NCBI GenBank assembly: GCA_905215195.1
Contig: CAJMPF010000014.1
Location: 1 to 15,176, forward strand
Direction of reading: 5' to 3'
DNA from: an uncultured bacterium
GTDB lineage: Bacteria > Actinomycetota > Coriobacteriia > Coriobacteriales > Coriobacteriaceae
DNA: 15,176 nucleotides
Positions 7,186 to 14,194 of the stretch are shown here, piece after piece. Position 1 is the stretch's first letter. Every line of letters begins with the position of its first letter. The notes under the pieces were generated by a model. That model was not told the origin of the DNA. It did no database searches and worked only from the letters and a program-made list of their open reading frames with translations. A program made the position numbers and the translations under genes.

Positions 7186-7294
7186 GTCTAAGGGGTCAAA
7201 GTGCCGCAGATTGCCACGAAAGAGGGGCGCCGCGTACTAACGGTACGCAAGCGACGATTGAGCGGCAAGGTGCGGTGCTTTGATCCCCTTAGAC
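7186..7294 (-). ncRNA. Long imperfect hairpin, candidate structured RNA or 3' UTR element
   Basis: Arms GTCTAAGGGGTCAAAG (7186-7201) and CTTTGATCCCCTTAGAC (7278-7294) pair over 16 bp with one bulged base. The pairing continues inward with 7 pairs (two G-U wobbles on the plus-strand sense), a 2x2 internal loop at 7209-7210/7269-7270, 5 more pairs (TTGCC/GGCAA), a large internal loop, and an apical 6-bp hairpin GCGTAC-TAACG-GTACGC (7232-7248). The deformylase stop codon (7289-7291) lies inside the outer arm, and a minus-strand terminator follows at 7102-7144, so minus-strand transcription is more likely. A small mobile repeat with terminal inverted arms is an alternative, though I see no target duplication. 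Confidence 0.45.
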
Positions 7295-7708
7295 CAACTT
7301 GCCGAGACAGTGGTCGATCATATGCTGGATCATTTGCGCCTCGAAGCCCACAAAGTCCTGCTTGCGCTCGCGCATCTTGCCGTCGACGATCTGGTCAAAG
7401 GCAACCTTGCACTTGATATAGCGCGTGGACTTGGTGACCTCCTCGTGCGTCAGGCAGCTCTCCTCCATCTTGCTGGCGCCCAGGCCAAACACCAGACGGG
7501 GGTTGTAGAGCACGTGGGGCTCGCCGGCATCGTCCAGGTAGACGCAAACCTTCTTGGCGACGCCAATCTGGTTAGCGGCAAGGCAGCCGGCATCGTCGAG
7601 CGACTTGATGGTATCGATCAGATCCTGAGCAACCGACTCGTCCTCGACGGTCGCAACCTCGCAACGCTGGGACAGGATAGCCTCGTCGTGGCAAAGCTCT
7701 TTAATCAT
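7289..7708 (-). CDS. Peptide-deformylase-like protein lacking the catalytic Glu
   Basis: 139 residues, the length of the short deformylase-like group seen in gut bacteria (classical Def is about 165-190). All three family motifs are visible: GCLAANQ at 41-47, EESCLT with metal-ligand Cys85, and the helix QMIQHMIDH with His129 and His133. In active enzymes the third motif is HExxH and its Glu is the general base; here Met130 takes that place. Metal binding could persist, but removal of formyl groups from new proteins is doubtful. The start at 7708 has GGAGG 5 nt upstream; ATG at 7720 has none. A TATACT (complement of 7742-7747) may be its -10. It diverges from the purine permease gene. It may be a non-catalytic or repurposed paralog, with the housekeeping deformylase elsewhere. 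Confidence 0.82.
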   Translation of the reverse strand: MIKELCHDEAILSQRCEVATVEDESVAQDLIDTIKSLDDAGCLAANQIGVAKKVCVYLDDAGEPHVLYNPRLVFGLGASKMEESCLTHEEVTKSTRYIKCKVAFDQIVDGKMRERKQDFVGFEAQMIQHMIDHCLGKLV

Positions 7709-7800
7709 ACGTTCCTCCATAGGGGTCGTTGTAACCGCTTAAGTATACGGTACCCACACATTTTCATGCGAAAAATACCGTCCGTCTGCTACAAAGCGCC

Positions 7801-7846
7801 GAACATCAACATGCGAGGAACATCAACCTTTCAAAGGCGATATAGT
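7801..7846 (+). promoter_or_regulatory. Candidate promoter with direct repeat upstream of the purine permease
   Basis: The 10-mer GAACATCAAC occurs twice, at 7801-7810 and 7818-7827. A -10-like TATAGT at 7841-7846 places the second copy at the -35 region with 17-nt spacing. The repeat may be an activator or repressor site. No purine riboswitch core was recognised between here and the start codon. Confidence 0.35.
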
Positions 7847-7901
7847 AGTTGAGTTCGTGTCAATCGGCCTAAACTCGGGGCCGAACAAGGAAAGGGTATG
7901 C

Positions 7902-9212
7902 ATGGACGAACTTTTTCACGTCAGTGAGCGCAAGTCCACAATCGGGACCGAACTCCGCGCTGGACTGACAACATTCCTGGCGATGGCCTACATCATCGCC
8001 GTCAACCCCGCGGTGCTCTCGGGCGCTGGCATCGATGCGGGAGCGCTCGCCTGCGCCACCTGCCTGGGCGCCGGCATCATGACCATCTGCATGGGCATCT
8101 TCGCCAACCGCCCGCTCGCCTGCGCGTCGGGCTTAGGCGTCAACGCGATGATCGCCGGAATCACCACCACCGTCTGCGGCGGTGACTGGCACGTGGCCAT
8201 GAGCGTCATCTTCCTCGAGGGCGTCGTCATCTTGCTGCTCGTGCTTTGTGGCCTGCGCGAGGCCATCATGGACGCCATCCCGGTTGTCCTGCGTCACGCC
8301 ATCTCGGTGGGTCTGGGCCTGTTCATCGCCATGATCGGCCTGTGCGACGCTGGCATCATCACCGCTGGCGCCGGTACGCTCGTCGGCCTGGGCGACATCG
8401 CCTCCCCCACCTTTATCGTCGGCATCATCTCCATCGTCGTGACGGTTGCCCTGGCTTCCCGCAACGTGCCGGGCTCGCTGCTCATCGGCATCATCGTCGC
8501 CGTTATCGCCGGTATCCCCCTAGGTGTGACCCAGGCTCCGACCGGTATCATCGCCCCGCTCGACTTCTCGAGCATCGGTGGCCCCATCGCCGACGCCGGC
8601 GGCGTGCCCGCCATCGTCAAGGTCCTTACCGACCCCGCGCTCCTCGTCATCTCGTTCTCGCTACTCATGAGTGACTTCTTCGACACCATGGGCACCGCGA
8701 TGGCCGTGGCCAAGCAGGGCGAGTTCCTCACCGACGACGGCAACGTCGAGAATATCAAGGAGATCCTGATCGTCGACTCCGCCGCCGCTGCTGTGGGCGG
8801 TTTCATGGGCGTCTCCTCCATCACCACCTTCGTCGAGTCCACTTCCGGCGCCGCCGACGGTGGCCGCACGGGCCTCACCTCCGTCACCACCGGCGTGCTG
8901 TTCATTCTCGCCGCGTTCTTCTCCCCCATCGTCACCATCGTTTCCAGCGCCGCCACCTGCGGTGCTCTGGTCTACGTCGGCTACCTCATGATGAGCGAGG
9001 CCTCCGAGATCGACTGGTCCGACGTGTCGCAGGGTTTCCCGGCGTTCATGATTGTCGCCGGCGTGCCCTTCACCTACTCCATCTCTGCCGGCATTGGCCT
9101 GGGCTTTATCGCCTACGTGATCGTCGCGCTCTTTAAGGGCGAGGCCTCCAAGATCAAGCCGCTCATGTGGATCGCAGCCCTCGCCTTCCTCGTCTACTTC
9201 TTTGTAGCGTAG
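7902..9212 (+). CDS. NCS2-family permease, AzgA/PbuG type (adenine, guanine or hypoxanthine uptake)
   Basis: 436 residues with about 12-14 hydrophobic segments. The N terminus ELRAGLTTFLAMAYIIAVNP, the block ANRPLACASGLGVNAMIAG, SDFFDTMGT at 257-265 and ESTSGAADGGRTGL at 312-325 are the diagnostic stretches of the AzgA/GhxP/PbuG branch of NCS2 purine permeases, which import nucleobases with protons across the inner membrane. The start at 7902 has AAGGAAAGGG 5 nt upstream; the longer frame from 7857 lacks one. A strong terminator follows at 9239. The last 14 codons plus stop are repeated downstream at 11227-11271, which marks the edge of a tandem duplication. Exact base preference cannot be read here. 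Confidence 0.94.
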   Translation: MDELFHVSERKSTIGTELRAGLTTFLAMAYIIAVNPAVLSGAGIDAGALACATCLGAGIMTICMGIFANRPLACASGLGVNAMIAGITTTVCGGDWHVAMSVIFLEGVVILLLVLCGLREAIMDAIPVVLRHAISVGLGLFIAMIGLCDAGIITAGAGTLVGLGDIASPTFIVGIISIVVTVALASRNVPGSLLIGIIVAVIAGIPLGVTQAPTGIIAPLDFSSIGGPIADAGGVPAIVKVLTDPALLVISFSLLMSDFFDTMGTAMAVAKQGEFLTDDGNVENIKEILIVDSAAAAVGGFMGVSSITTFVESTSGAADGGRTGLTSVTTGVLFILAAFFSPIVTIVSSAATCGALVYVGYLMMSEASEIDWSDVSQGFPAFMIVAGVPFTYSISAGIGLGFIAYVIVALFKGEASKIKPLMWIAALAFLVYFFVA

Positions 9213-9238
9213 GCGCAAGGTTCGCAATATCAAACAGC

Positions 9239-9279
9239 AAAGCGCGGAGTCGCATCGAGCGGCTCCGCGCTTTTCTTTT
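9239..9279 (+). terminator. Rho-independent terminator of the purine permease gene
   Basis: AAAGCGCGGAGTCG pairs with CGGCTCCGCGCTTT (one G-U pair, short loop) and is followed by TTTTCTTTT. This is a textbook intrinsic terminator, 26 nt past the stop. A diverged copy sits at 11298-11336. Confidence 0.9.
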
Positions 9280-9322
9280 AAGCCCAGGCAACGCACGGAC
9301 GCGCGATGTATTGCTTCCCAAG

Positions 9323-9419
9323 TTTTGGACATTTTGCCCTCCAAACGGCACTACCGCCGGCTACATCCTGCAGATATGCTGGGCGTAATCGCATAGGCCC
9401 TATGAGGATGGGAGTAACC
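9323..9419 (+). promoter_or_regulatory. Conserved leader of the first beta-helix gene
   Basis: These 97 bp match the leader of the second paralog (11379-11475) without gaps at about 84 positions. The first 39 bp differ at only one position. Shared elements are the TTTTGG...TCCAAA block, a possible -10 TATGCT at 9375-9380, the 13-bp palindrome CATAGG-C-CCTATG at 9392-9404, and the ribosome site GGGAG 5 nt before ATG. Confidence 0.5.
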
Positions 9420-11204
9420 ATGGCCGCCTTGTTCACGACCCCCAAGCGCAATGACAGAACCTCTGGAGCCCATTTTGTCGAGCCCGACGTGCGCCGTCGC
9501 ACGTTGCTCGCACACGGCAGCTGGCGCCGCGTGACACGCCGCATCGTCTGCGGCCTGGCCTGCGCGCTCACGGTGAGCTCGCTGCTCATGCCGAGCGTCT
9601 CGCTCGCGGCCGAGTGGGTGGACGTCGGCGGCACCCAGTACAACGCCGGCACCGCGGCAGGCGACGAGGCCGGCACCTGGAGCTGGGACGGCGCCGACGA
9701 TATGAAGCTCAACGGCTATAACGGCGGTGCAATCAATGCTGCAGGCAAGCTCAACATTGCGTACGAGGGCAAGAACACCGTGAAAACCGAGCCCGATTAC
9801 ACCGGAGCCGCCATCAAAGCGCAGGATGGCACTAACCAGATAGCGGAGTTGAACATAACGAGCTCGAATAGCACGGATGAGCTCAATGTGACAGCCGAGG
9901 CCGATGCAATTAAATCCACAGGCGACCTCTCCATTTCTGGCCAAGGCACTGTGAACACCACGAGCACTACTTCCGACGGAATTGAGGCAAAGGGCGACCT
10001 CTCTATCACGGGCTCGGGCACCGTGAATGCAACGGGCGGTACCGAAGGTATCCAATCCAAGGACAAGACCACCATCGATTCCTCTGGCACAGTGATCGCT
10101 AAAGGAAACGAAAGTTACGGCATCTCCGCGGGCAGTGACCTCATCATCAAAGGCGGTGGCAAGGTAGAAGCAAGCTCGATAGAAGAAGCGGCGATTTGGG
10201 CTGAAGACGGCATCAACATCTCAGGCGGCAGCCAGGTTAAGGCAAACTCCGAGGAGGATCTTGCCGTCGACACTGAGGGCAGTCTCGCGGTCACGAACGC
10301 CTCCCTTGACGCAAGCGGTGTTGAATATGGTGTCTATGCCTACAAGGGCGTTACGCTCGATCACGCGACCGTGACGGTCCGTACAAGCGCGAGCGGCGGC
10401 CAGGCCATCGCCCTCATCACTGACGGGGACGACATCGTCATCAAGAATGGTTCCATCGTGGACGCGTTCGCGGAAGGCAAATTCTCGGTTGCAATCTCAA
10501 CCAGAAACCACCAGCCAAACGTCGCTGGCGGCCACATCTACATCAGCGACTCCGTTGTTAAGGCTATAGCCCGCTATGTCGAGACCGGTGGCGATGGCCC
10601 CGATCACTACAGCAACGACCAAAGCGGCGTGGCCATCCCTGAGCCTAGGGGTCTGAACATCGGCATCTTCGCCCAGACCTACGAGGGCATCACGCCCGCG
10701 AGTATCTCGATCGTCCGCAGCAAGCTCACGGCCGAGGGAGACACGGCGGCAATCTTCGCTCTTGCCATAAGCGAGGATGGCAAGGCGATCGGCACCATCG
10801 AAATCAAAGGCGCTCCCATCCAGACGCCCGCAGGCGGCAAGATCATTAACTATTACAACGAGGAAGAGTACGGCCCCAGCATCTCCTACGAGACGGGTCA
10901 AACCATCGGCACGGGCGACGCCACGATCGACTCCCCCTATGACGCCGCTGTCGCCAAGAGCACGGTCATCGTGCCTCCCGAGGAGACCAAACCCGAGGAG
11001 AAGCCCGGCGAGACCAAGCCCGAGGGTTCCAAGTCCGAGGGCACGAAGACGACCAAGACCGTTGCAGTTGCAGCCACGGGAGCCAAGACCACCGGCAAGC
11101 TCGCGGCAACCGGCGACGCCTCGAACGCAACCATCGTGGCAGCCGCCCTTGCAGGAACAGCCGCCATCGCCGCGGGCGCCGTGGTGAGCCGCAAGCGCTC
11201 GTAA
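9420..11204 (+). CDS. Wall-anchored beta-helix surface protein, paralog 1 (carbohydrate-binding-domain-like)
   Basis: 594 residues. A long basic N-region (to about 41) leads into a hydrophobic stretch and likely Sec cleavage near residue 63 (SLA|AEW). From about 169 to 360 there are eight or so rungs of roughly 23-24 residues built on a pattern like DLSITGSGTV-x-A, as expected of a right-handed parallel beta-helix. The overall look recalls the Cthe_2159-type carbohydrate-binding family, but I cannot confirm that. A Lys/Pro/Glu-rich wall-spanning stretch (about 522-545) precedes LAATGD at 561-566, a hydrophobic helix and the tail RKRS. LAxTG is the signal recognised by class E sortases of actinobacteria (family knowledge). 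The start is ATG 9420 with GGGAG at 5 nt. Tandem paralog of the next gene. The likely role is surface binding to glycans or host matrix, inferred. Confidence 0.88.
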   Translation: MAALFTTPKRNDRTSGAHFVEPDVRRRTLLAHGSWRRVTRRIVCGLACALTVSSLLMPSVSLAAEWVDVGGTQYNAGTAAGDEAGTWSWDGADDMKLNGYNGGAINAAGKLNIAYEGKNTVKTEPDYTGAAIKAQDGTNQIAELNITSSNSTDELNVTAEADAIKSTGDLSISGQGTVNTTSTTSDGIEAKGDLSITGSGTVNATGGTEGIQSKDKTTIDSSGTVIAKGNESYGISAGSDLIIKGGGKVEASSIEEAAIWAEDGINISGGSQVKANSEEDLAVDTEGSLAVTNASLDASGVEYGVYAYKGVTLDHATVTVRTSASGGQAIALITDGDDIVIKNGSIVDAFAEGKFSVAISTRNHQPNVAGGHIYISDSVVKAIARYVETGGDGPDHYSNDQSGVAIPEPRGLNIGIFAQTYEGITPASISIVRSKLTAEGDTAAIFALAISEDGKAIGTIEIKGAPIQTPAGGKIINYYNEEEYGPSISYETGQTIGTGDATIDSPYDAAVAKSTVIVPPEETKPEEKPGETKPEGSKSEGTKTTKTVAVAATGAKTTGKLAATGDASNATIVAAALAGTAAIAAGAVVSRKRS

Positions 11205-11226
11205 ACACTTTTTCGCACGGGACGGG

Positions 11227-11271
11227 TGGATCGCGGCCCTTGCCTTCCTCGTCTACTTCTTCGTAGCGTAA
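11227..11271 (+). pseudogene. Remnant of the purine permease 3' end (duplication scar)
   Basis: This 45-bp stretch reads WIAALAFLVYFFVA and stop, identical in protein to the last 14 residues of the permease ending at 9212. The DNA differs at four positions, all third-position or stop-codon (TAG to TAA) changes. Similarity starts abruptly at TGG 11227 and continues on through a second copy of the terminator and leader, so it marks one edge of the unit duplicated with the surface-protein gene. Confidence 0.85.
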
Positions 11272-11297
11272 GGGCAAGGCTGCAAAAGCTGAACAAT

Positions 11298-11336
11298 AAA
11301 GCGCGGAGTCGCCATGCGGCCCCGCGCTTTTCTTTT
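11298..11336 (+). terminator. Rho-independent terminator, duplicated copy
   Basis: AAAGCGCGGAGTCGC pairs with GCGGCCCCGCGCTTT (one A-C mismatch and one G-U), loop CAT, then TTCTTTT. It is a diverged copy of the terminator at 9239-9279 and now ends transcription of the first surface-protein gene. Confidence 0.85.
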
Positions 11337-11378
11337 AGCGCCGGTCCCTGCGCCGGCGTGCGGCCTATTTCTCCCCCA

Positions 11379-11475
11379 TTTTGGCCATTTTGCCCTCCAA
11401 ACGGCACTACCGCCGGCAACATCCAGCAGATACGCTGAATCTAGTCGTATAGGCCCTATGAGAACGGGAGCAACC
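11379..11475 (+). promoter_or_regulatory. Conserved leader of the second beta-helix gene
   Basis: Ungapped counterpart of 9323-9419. It keeps the TTTTGG/TCCAAA block, a -10-like TACGCT at 11431-11436, the ATAGGCCCTAT palindrome at 11449-11459 and GGGAG 5 nt before ATG. The stretch just downstream of the -10 has drifted most. Confidence 0.5.
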
Positions 11476-13260
11476 ATGGCAGCCTTGTTCACGACCCCCA
11501 AACGCAATGACACTACCGCCGGAACCCATGTTGCCGAACCCGACGTTCGCCGTCGCATAGGACTCGCGCACGGCAGCTGGCGCCGCGCGACGCGCCGCAT
11601 CGTCGCGGGCGCCGTGTGCGCACTCACGGTGAGCTCGCTGCTCATGCCGAGCGTCTCGCTCGCAGCGGAATGGGTCAAGGTCGGCGGCAACAAGTACAAC
11701 ACCGCGGCGAGCGACGAGGCCGGTACCTGGTCGTGGGACGGCGCCGACGACTTGAAGCTCAACAACTATAACGGCGGCGAGATCCAGGCCGCAGGCAAGC
11801 TCAACGTGAATTACTCGGGAACCAACATCGTCACTGCCGAATGGATCGAAAGCATCAACGTTTCTCATGGCACTAACGAGAATGCCGAGCTCAATATCCA
11901 AGGCGACGAGGGCGGCACGCTCAGCGTGACATCTACTGAGGACGCTATCCTCTCCACGGGTAATATCAACATCGACGGAGCCGGATCCGTCAACGCCACG
12001 AGCACTGGGTTTGATGCCATCAATGCCGGAGGTGATCTCGCTATCAAAGGTTCGGGCAACGTCAACGCCACGGGTGCATCGGATGGCATCAGGGCAAACG
12101 GCAATATCACGATTGACGACAGCGGAGCCGTCACCGCCAGGGCTACCAAGGACAAGGGTATTGGAGCCGACAAGAACCTCACCATCAAGGGTGGCGGGAC
12201 GGTCGAGGCAAGCTCAGCCGATGGTGAGGCCCTTTGGAGCGGCGGCAATATCAACATCTCGGACGGCAGCCAGGTCAAGGCAAGCTCCGAGAAAGACGCT
12301 GCCGTCGAGGCCAAGGGCAGCCTCGCAGCCACAAACGCCTCCCTCAACGTAAACGGTGTTGAATATGGCGTCTATGCCCACAAGGGCATCACCCTCGATC
12401 ATGCAAACGTGACGGTCCGTGCAAGTAAAGGCAGATACGGTGGCGCCAACGCCCTCTTCACCTACCAGGACGACATCGTCGTCAAGAACGGCTCCACCGT
12501 GGACGCGTTTGCGGAAGGCGAGGTTTCGGCTGCATTCTCCACCAGAAACGATCGACCCAACGAGAAGGGCGGCCACATCTACATCAGCGACTCCGTTGTC
12601 AAGGCCATAGCCCGCTATGTCGAGAACGGCGACGGCCCCATCCCCTACAGCGAAAACCAAGATGGCGAGACGAGGCGCGAACCCCAAGGCGAGAACATCG
12701 GCATCATCGCCCAGACCAGCGAGGGCGTCACACCCGCAGTCATCTCGATCATCCGCAGCAAGGTAACGGCCGAAGGAGATACAGCGGCAATCTTTGCCCG
12801 TGCCATGAGCGCTGACGGCAAGACAATCGGCACCATCAAGATTGAGAACGCCGCCATCCAGACGCCCGAAGGCGGCAAGGTCATTGACTATCGCAAGCTC
12901 CGTGACGGCATCTACGAGGCAGGCCAAGCCATCGGCACGGGCGACGCCACGGTCGACTCCCTCTATATCAAAGCAGTCGCCAAAAGTACGACCATCGCAC
13001 CTCCCGAGGTAGCCAAGCCGGAAGACCCCAAGCCCGACGAGACCAAGCCCGCAGAAAGCAAGCCCGCGGAGTCCAAGCAGAACCCCAAGCCTGAGGGCTC
13101 AAAGCCGACCAAGGCCGTTGCGGCTTCAACCACGAAAGCCAAGACTACCGGCGTGCTCGCGGCAACCGGCGACACCTCGGGTGCGGCCATCGTGGCAACC
13201 GTCCTTGCGGGAACAGCCGCTATCGCCGCAGGCACCATGGCGAGCCGTAAGCGTTCTTAG
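11476..13260 (+). CDS. Wall-anchored beta-helix surface protein, paralog 2 (carbohydrate-binding-domain-like)
   Basis: 594 residues, the same length as its upstream paralog despite small internal gaps in alignment. The signal region (HGSWRRATRRIVAGAVCALT...SLAAEW), the GTWSWDGADD block, GGHIYISDSVVKAIARYVE and the anchor end are nearly identical to paralog 1, while the outer rungs (for example residues 85-160) have diverged. It has the same repeated rungs (NINIDGAGSV, DLAIKGSGNV, NITIDDSGAV, NLTIKGGGTV), a Lys/Pro/Glu/Ser-rich wall region, LAATGD at 561-566, a membrane helix and RKRS. Both copies are intact, which points to selection for both. Secretion by Sec and attachment by a class E sortase are inferred. 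No sortase gene is in the window. A strong terminator follows at 13318. Confidence 0.88.
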   Translation: MAALFTTPKRNDTTAGTHVAEPDVRRRIGLAHGSWRRATRRIVAGAVCALTVSSLLMPSVSLAAEWVKVGGNKYNTAASDEAGTWSWDGADDLKLNNYNGGEIQAAGKLNVNYSGTNIVTAEWIESINVSHGTNENAELNIQGDEGGTLSVTSTEDAILSTGNINIDGAGSVNATSTGFDAINAGGDLAIKGSGNVNATGASDGIRANGNITIDDSGAVTARATKDKGIGADKNLTIKGGGTVEASSADGEALWSGGNINISDGSQVKASSEKDAAVEAKGSLAATNASLNVNGVEYGVYAHKGITLDHANVTVRASKGRYGGANALFTYQDDIVVKNGSTVDAFAEGEVSAAFSTRNDRPNEKGGHIYISDSVVKAIARYVENGDGPIPYSENQDGETRREPQGENIGIIAQTSEGVTPAVISIIRSKVTAEGDTAAIFARAMSADGKTIGTIKIENAAIQTPEGGKVIDYRKLRDGIYEAGQAIGTGDATVDSLYIKAVAKSTTIAPPEVAKPEDPKPDETKPAESKPAESKQNPKPEGSKPTKAVAASTTKAKTTGVLAATGDTSGAAIVATVLAGTAAIAAGTMASRKRS

Positions 13261-13317
13261 ACGCCTCTGCGCACATGGCAGCTCCCGCGAAGGCCCCGAG
13301 CCCCAGCACCGTTTAAC

Positions 13318-13355
13318 AACGCCACCGCCGAGCTCCCCTCCGGCGGTGGCGTTTT
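13318..13355 (+). terminator. Rho-independent terminator of the second surface-protein gene
   Basis: AACGCCACCGCCG and CGGCGGTGGCGTT make a perfect 13-bp stem with a 10-nt loop, and the 3' arm runs into TTTT (13352-13355). Confidence 0.85.
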
Positions 13356-13467
13356 CCATATGCGTCCGCAGGGGATGCACGAGATTGTCTTTGGTCTAGC
13401 CCAACCGGCATACGCTGGCGTGCGACAATTGGGGCTGCCGATATCACAACACTGAGAGAAGCCCGTC

Positions 13468-14133
13468 ATGAAAGCGCATCAAAAGCAGATAACCGTTTAT
13501 TCGAATCATACGGAAAGCGCGCCTGTCATCTACCTTCCAGTGGTCGTGGGCGACGGCAGCGAGGTTTATAAGTGTTGCCGAGAGCTCGACTGTCCGCCAT
13601 TCGCCCTCGTCACCATTGGCGGGCTCGATTGGAATCGCGAGCTGAGCCCCTGGGCATGCGACGGGACCGTACGCGATGCCGAGCCTTTCGGCGGCCAAGC
13701 TGCCGAATTTCTTGATGAGCTGCTGAATCAGATAATCCCCCAGGTCGAGTCGTCGCTTCCTCAACCGCCCACCCGGCGCGGCATTGCCGGTTACTCGCTC
13801 GCGGGCCTCTTCGCACTCTGGTCCCTCTGGCAAACCGACGCCTTTGACCGCGCCGCGAGCGCATCGGGGTCGCTATGGTTTCCCGACTTTGTCGACCGTG
13901 CCAGCACGGCCCCTTTTGCCGGCAGCCCGCAAGCCGTCTACCTGTCACTCGGCAAAAAGGAAACCAAGACGCCCAACCGCATGATGCGGCATGTACTCGA
14001 CGACACACGCGCGATGGAAACGTTGCTCGTCGAGCGCGGCATTCCAACAACGCTGGAGCTCAACCCCGGCAATCACTTTGCCCAAACCGACTTACGCATG
14101 GCCCGCGGCATCCACTGGATACTGACACATTAA
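13468..14133 (+). CDS. Small esterase-family alpha/beta hydrolase
   Basis: 221 residues without a signal peptide, so probably cytosolic. The nucleophile elbow GYSLAG at 108-113 gives Ser110, and GNHF near the C terminus gives the candidate catalytic His203. The stretch VYLSLGKKE (157-165) is typical of the putative-esterase family that includes enterochelin esterases and IroE, where it carries a conserved acidic residue. The likely reaction is ester hydrolysis of a small molecule; the substrate is unknown, and no siderophore genes are nearby. A purine-rich GAGAGAAG precedes ATG 13468. It is a single gene between two good terminators. Being short for an alpha/beta hydrolase is normal for this subgroup. 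Confidence 0.85.
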   Translation: MKAHQKQITVYSNHTESAPVIYLPVVVGDGSEVYKCCRELDCPPFALVTIGGLDWNRELSPWACDGTVRDAEPFGGQAAEFLDELLNQIIPQVESSLPQPPTRRGIAGYSLAGLFALWSLWQTDAFDRAASASGSLWFPDFVDRASTAPFAGSPQAVYLSLGKKETKTPNRMMRHVLDDTRAMETLLVERGIPTTLELNPGNHFAQTDLRMARGIHWILTH

Positions 14134-14135
14134 AA

Positions 14136-14179
14136 ATGGTGCCCACACGCATATACGCATGGGCACCATATCTTGTTTT
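14136..14179. terminator. Bidirectional terminator between the esterase and permease genes
   Basis: ATGGTGCCCA (14136-14145) and TGGGCACCAT (14160-14169) form a perfect 10-bp stem. The plus strand continues with ATCTTGTTTTA and the minus strand with TTTTTA, so it can serve both convergent genes. Confidence 0.8.
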
Positions 14180-14194
14180 AGCTGAACGCAGCTG

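Noticed and set aside
7721..7901. Purine riboswitch upstream of the purine permease
   Set aside because: I could not find the three-way-junction core or the conserved loop sequences; only direct repeats and a promoter-like box are visible.
8294..8956. 220-residue minus-strand frame inside the purine permease
   Set aside because: Antisense shadow made of Met/Ala/Ser/Thr/Pro from a GC-rich membrane-protein gene, without domain resemblance.
9306..9419. N-terminal extensions of both surface proteins upstream of the chosen ATGs
   Set aside because: The sequence is conserved as DNA leader, contains a promoter-like box and palindrome, and the chosen ATGs have well-placed GGGAG sites before a normal signal peptide.
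9516..9617. Twin-arginine signal in the surface proteins (RRVTRRIV)
   Set aside because: The Arg pairs lack the following x-F/L-L-K part of the Tat motif; an ordinary Sec signal with a long basic N-region fits better.
9168..13260. Composite transposon or insertion sequence causing the tandem repeat
   Set aside because: No transposase frame or terminal inverted repeats flank the units; unequal recombination explains the layout.
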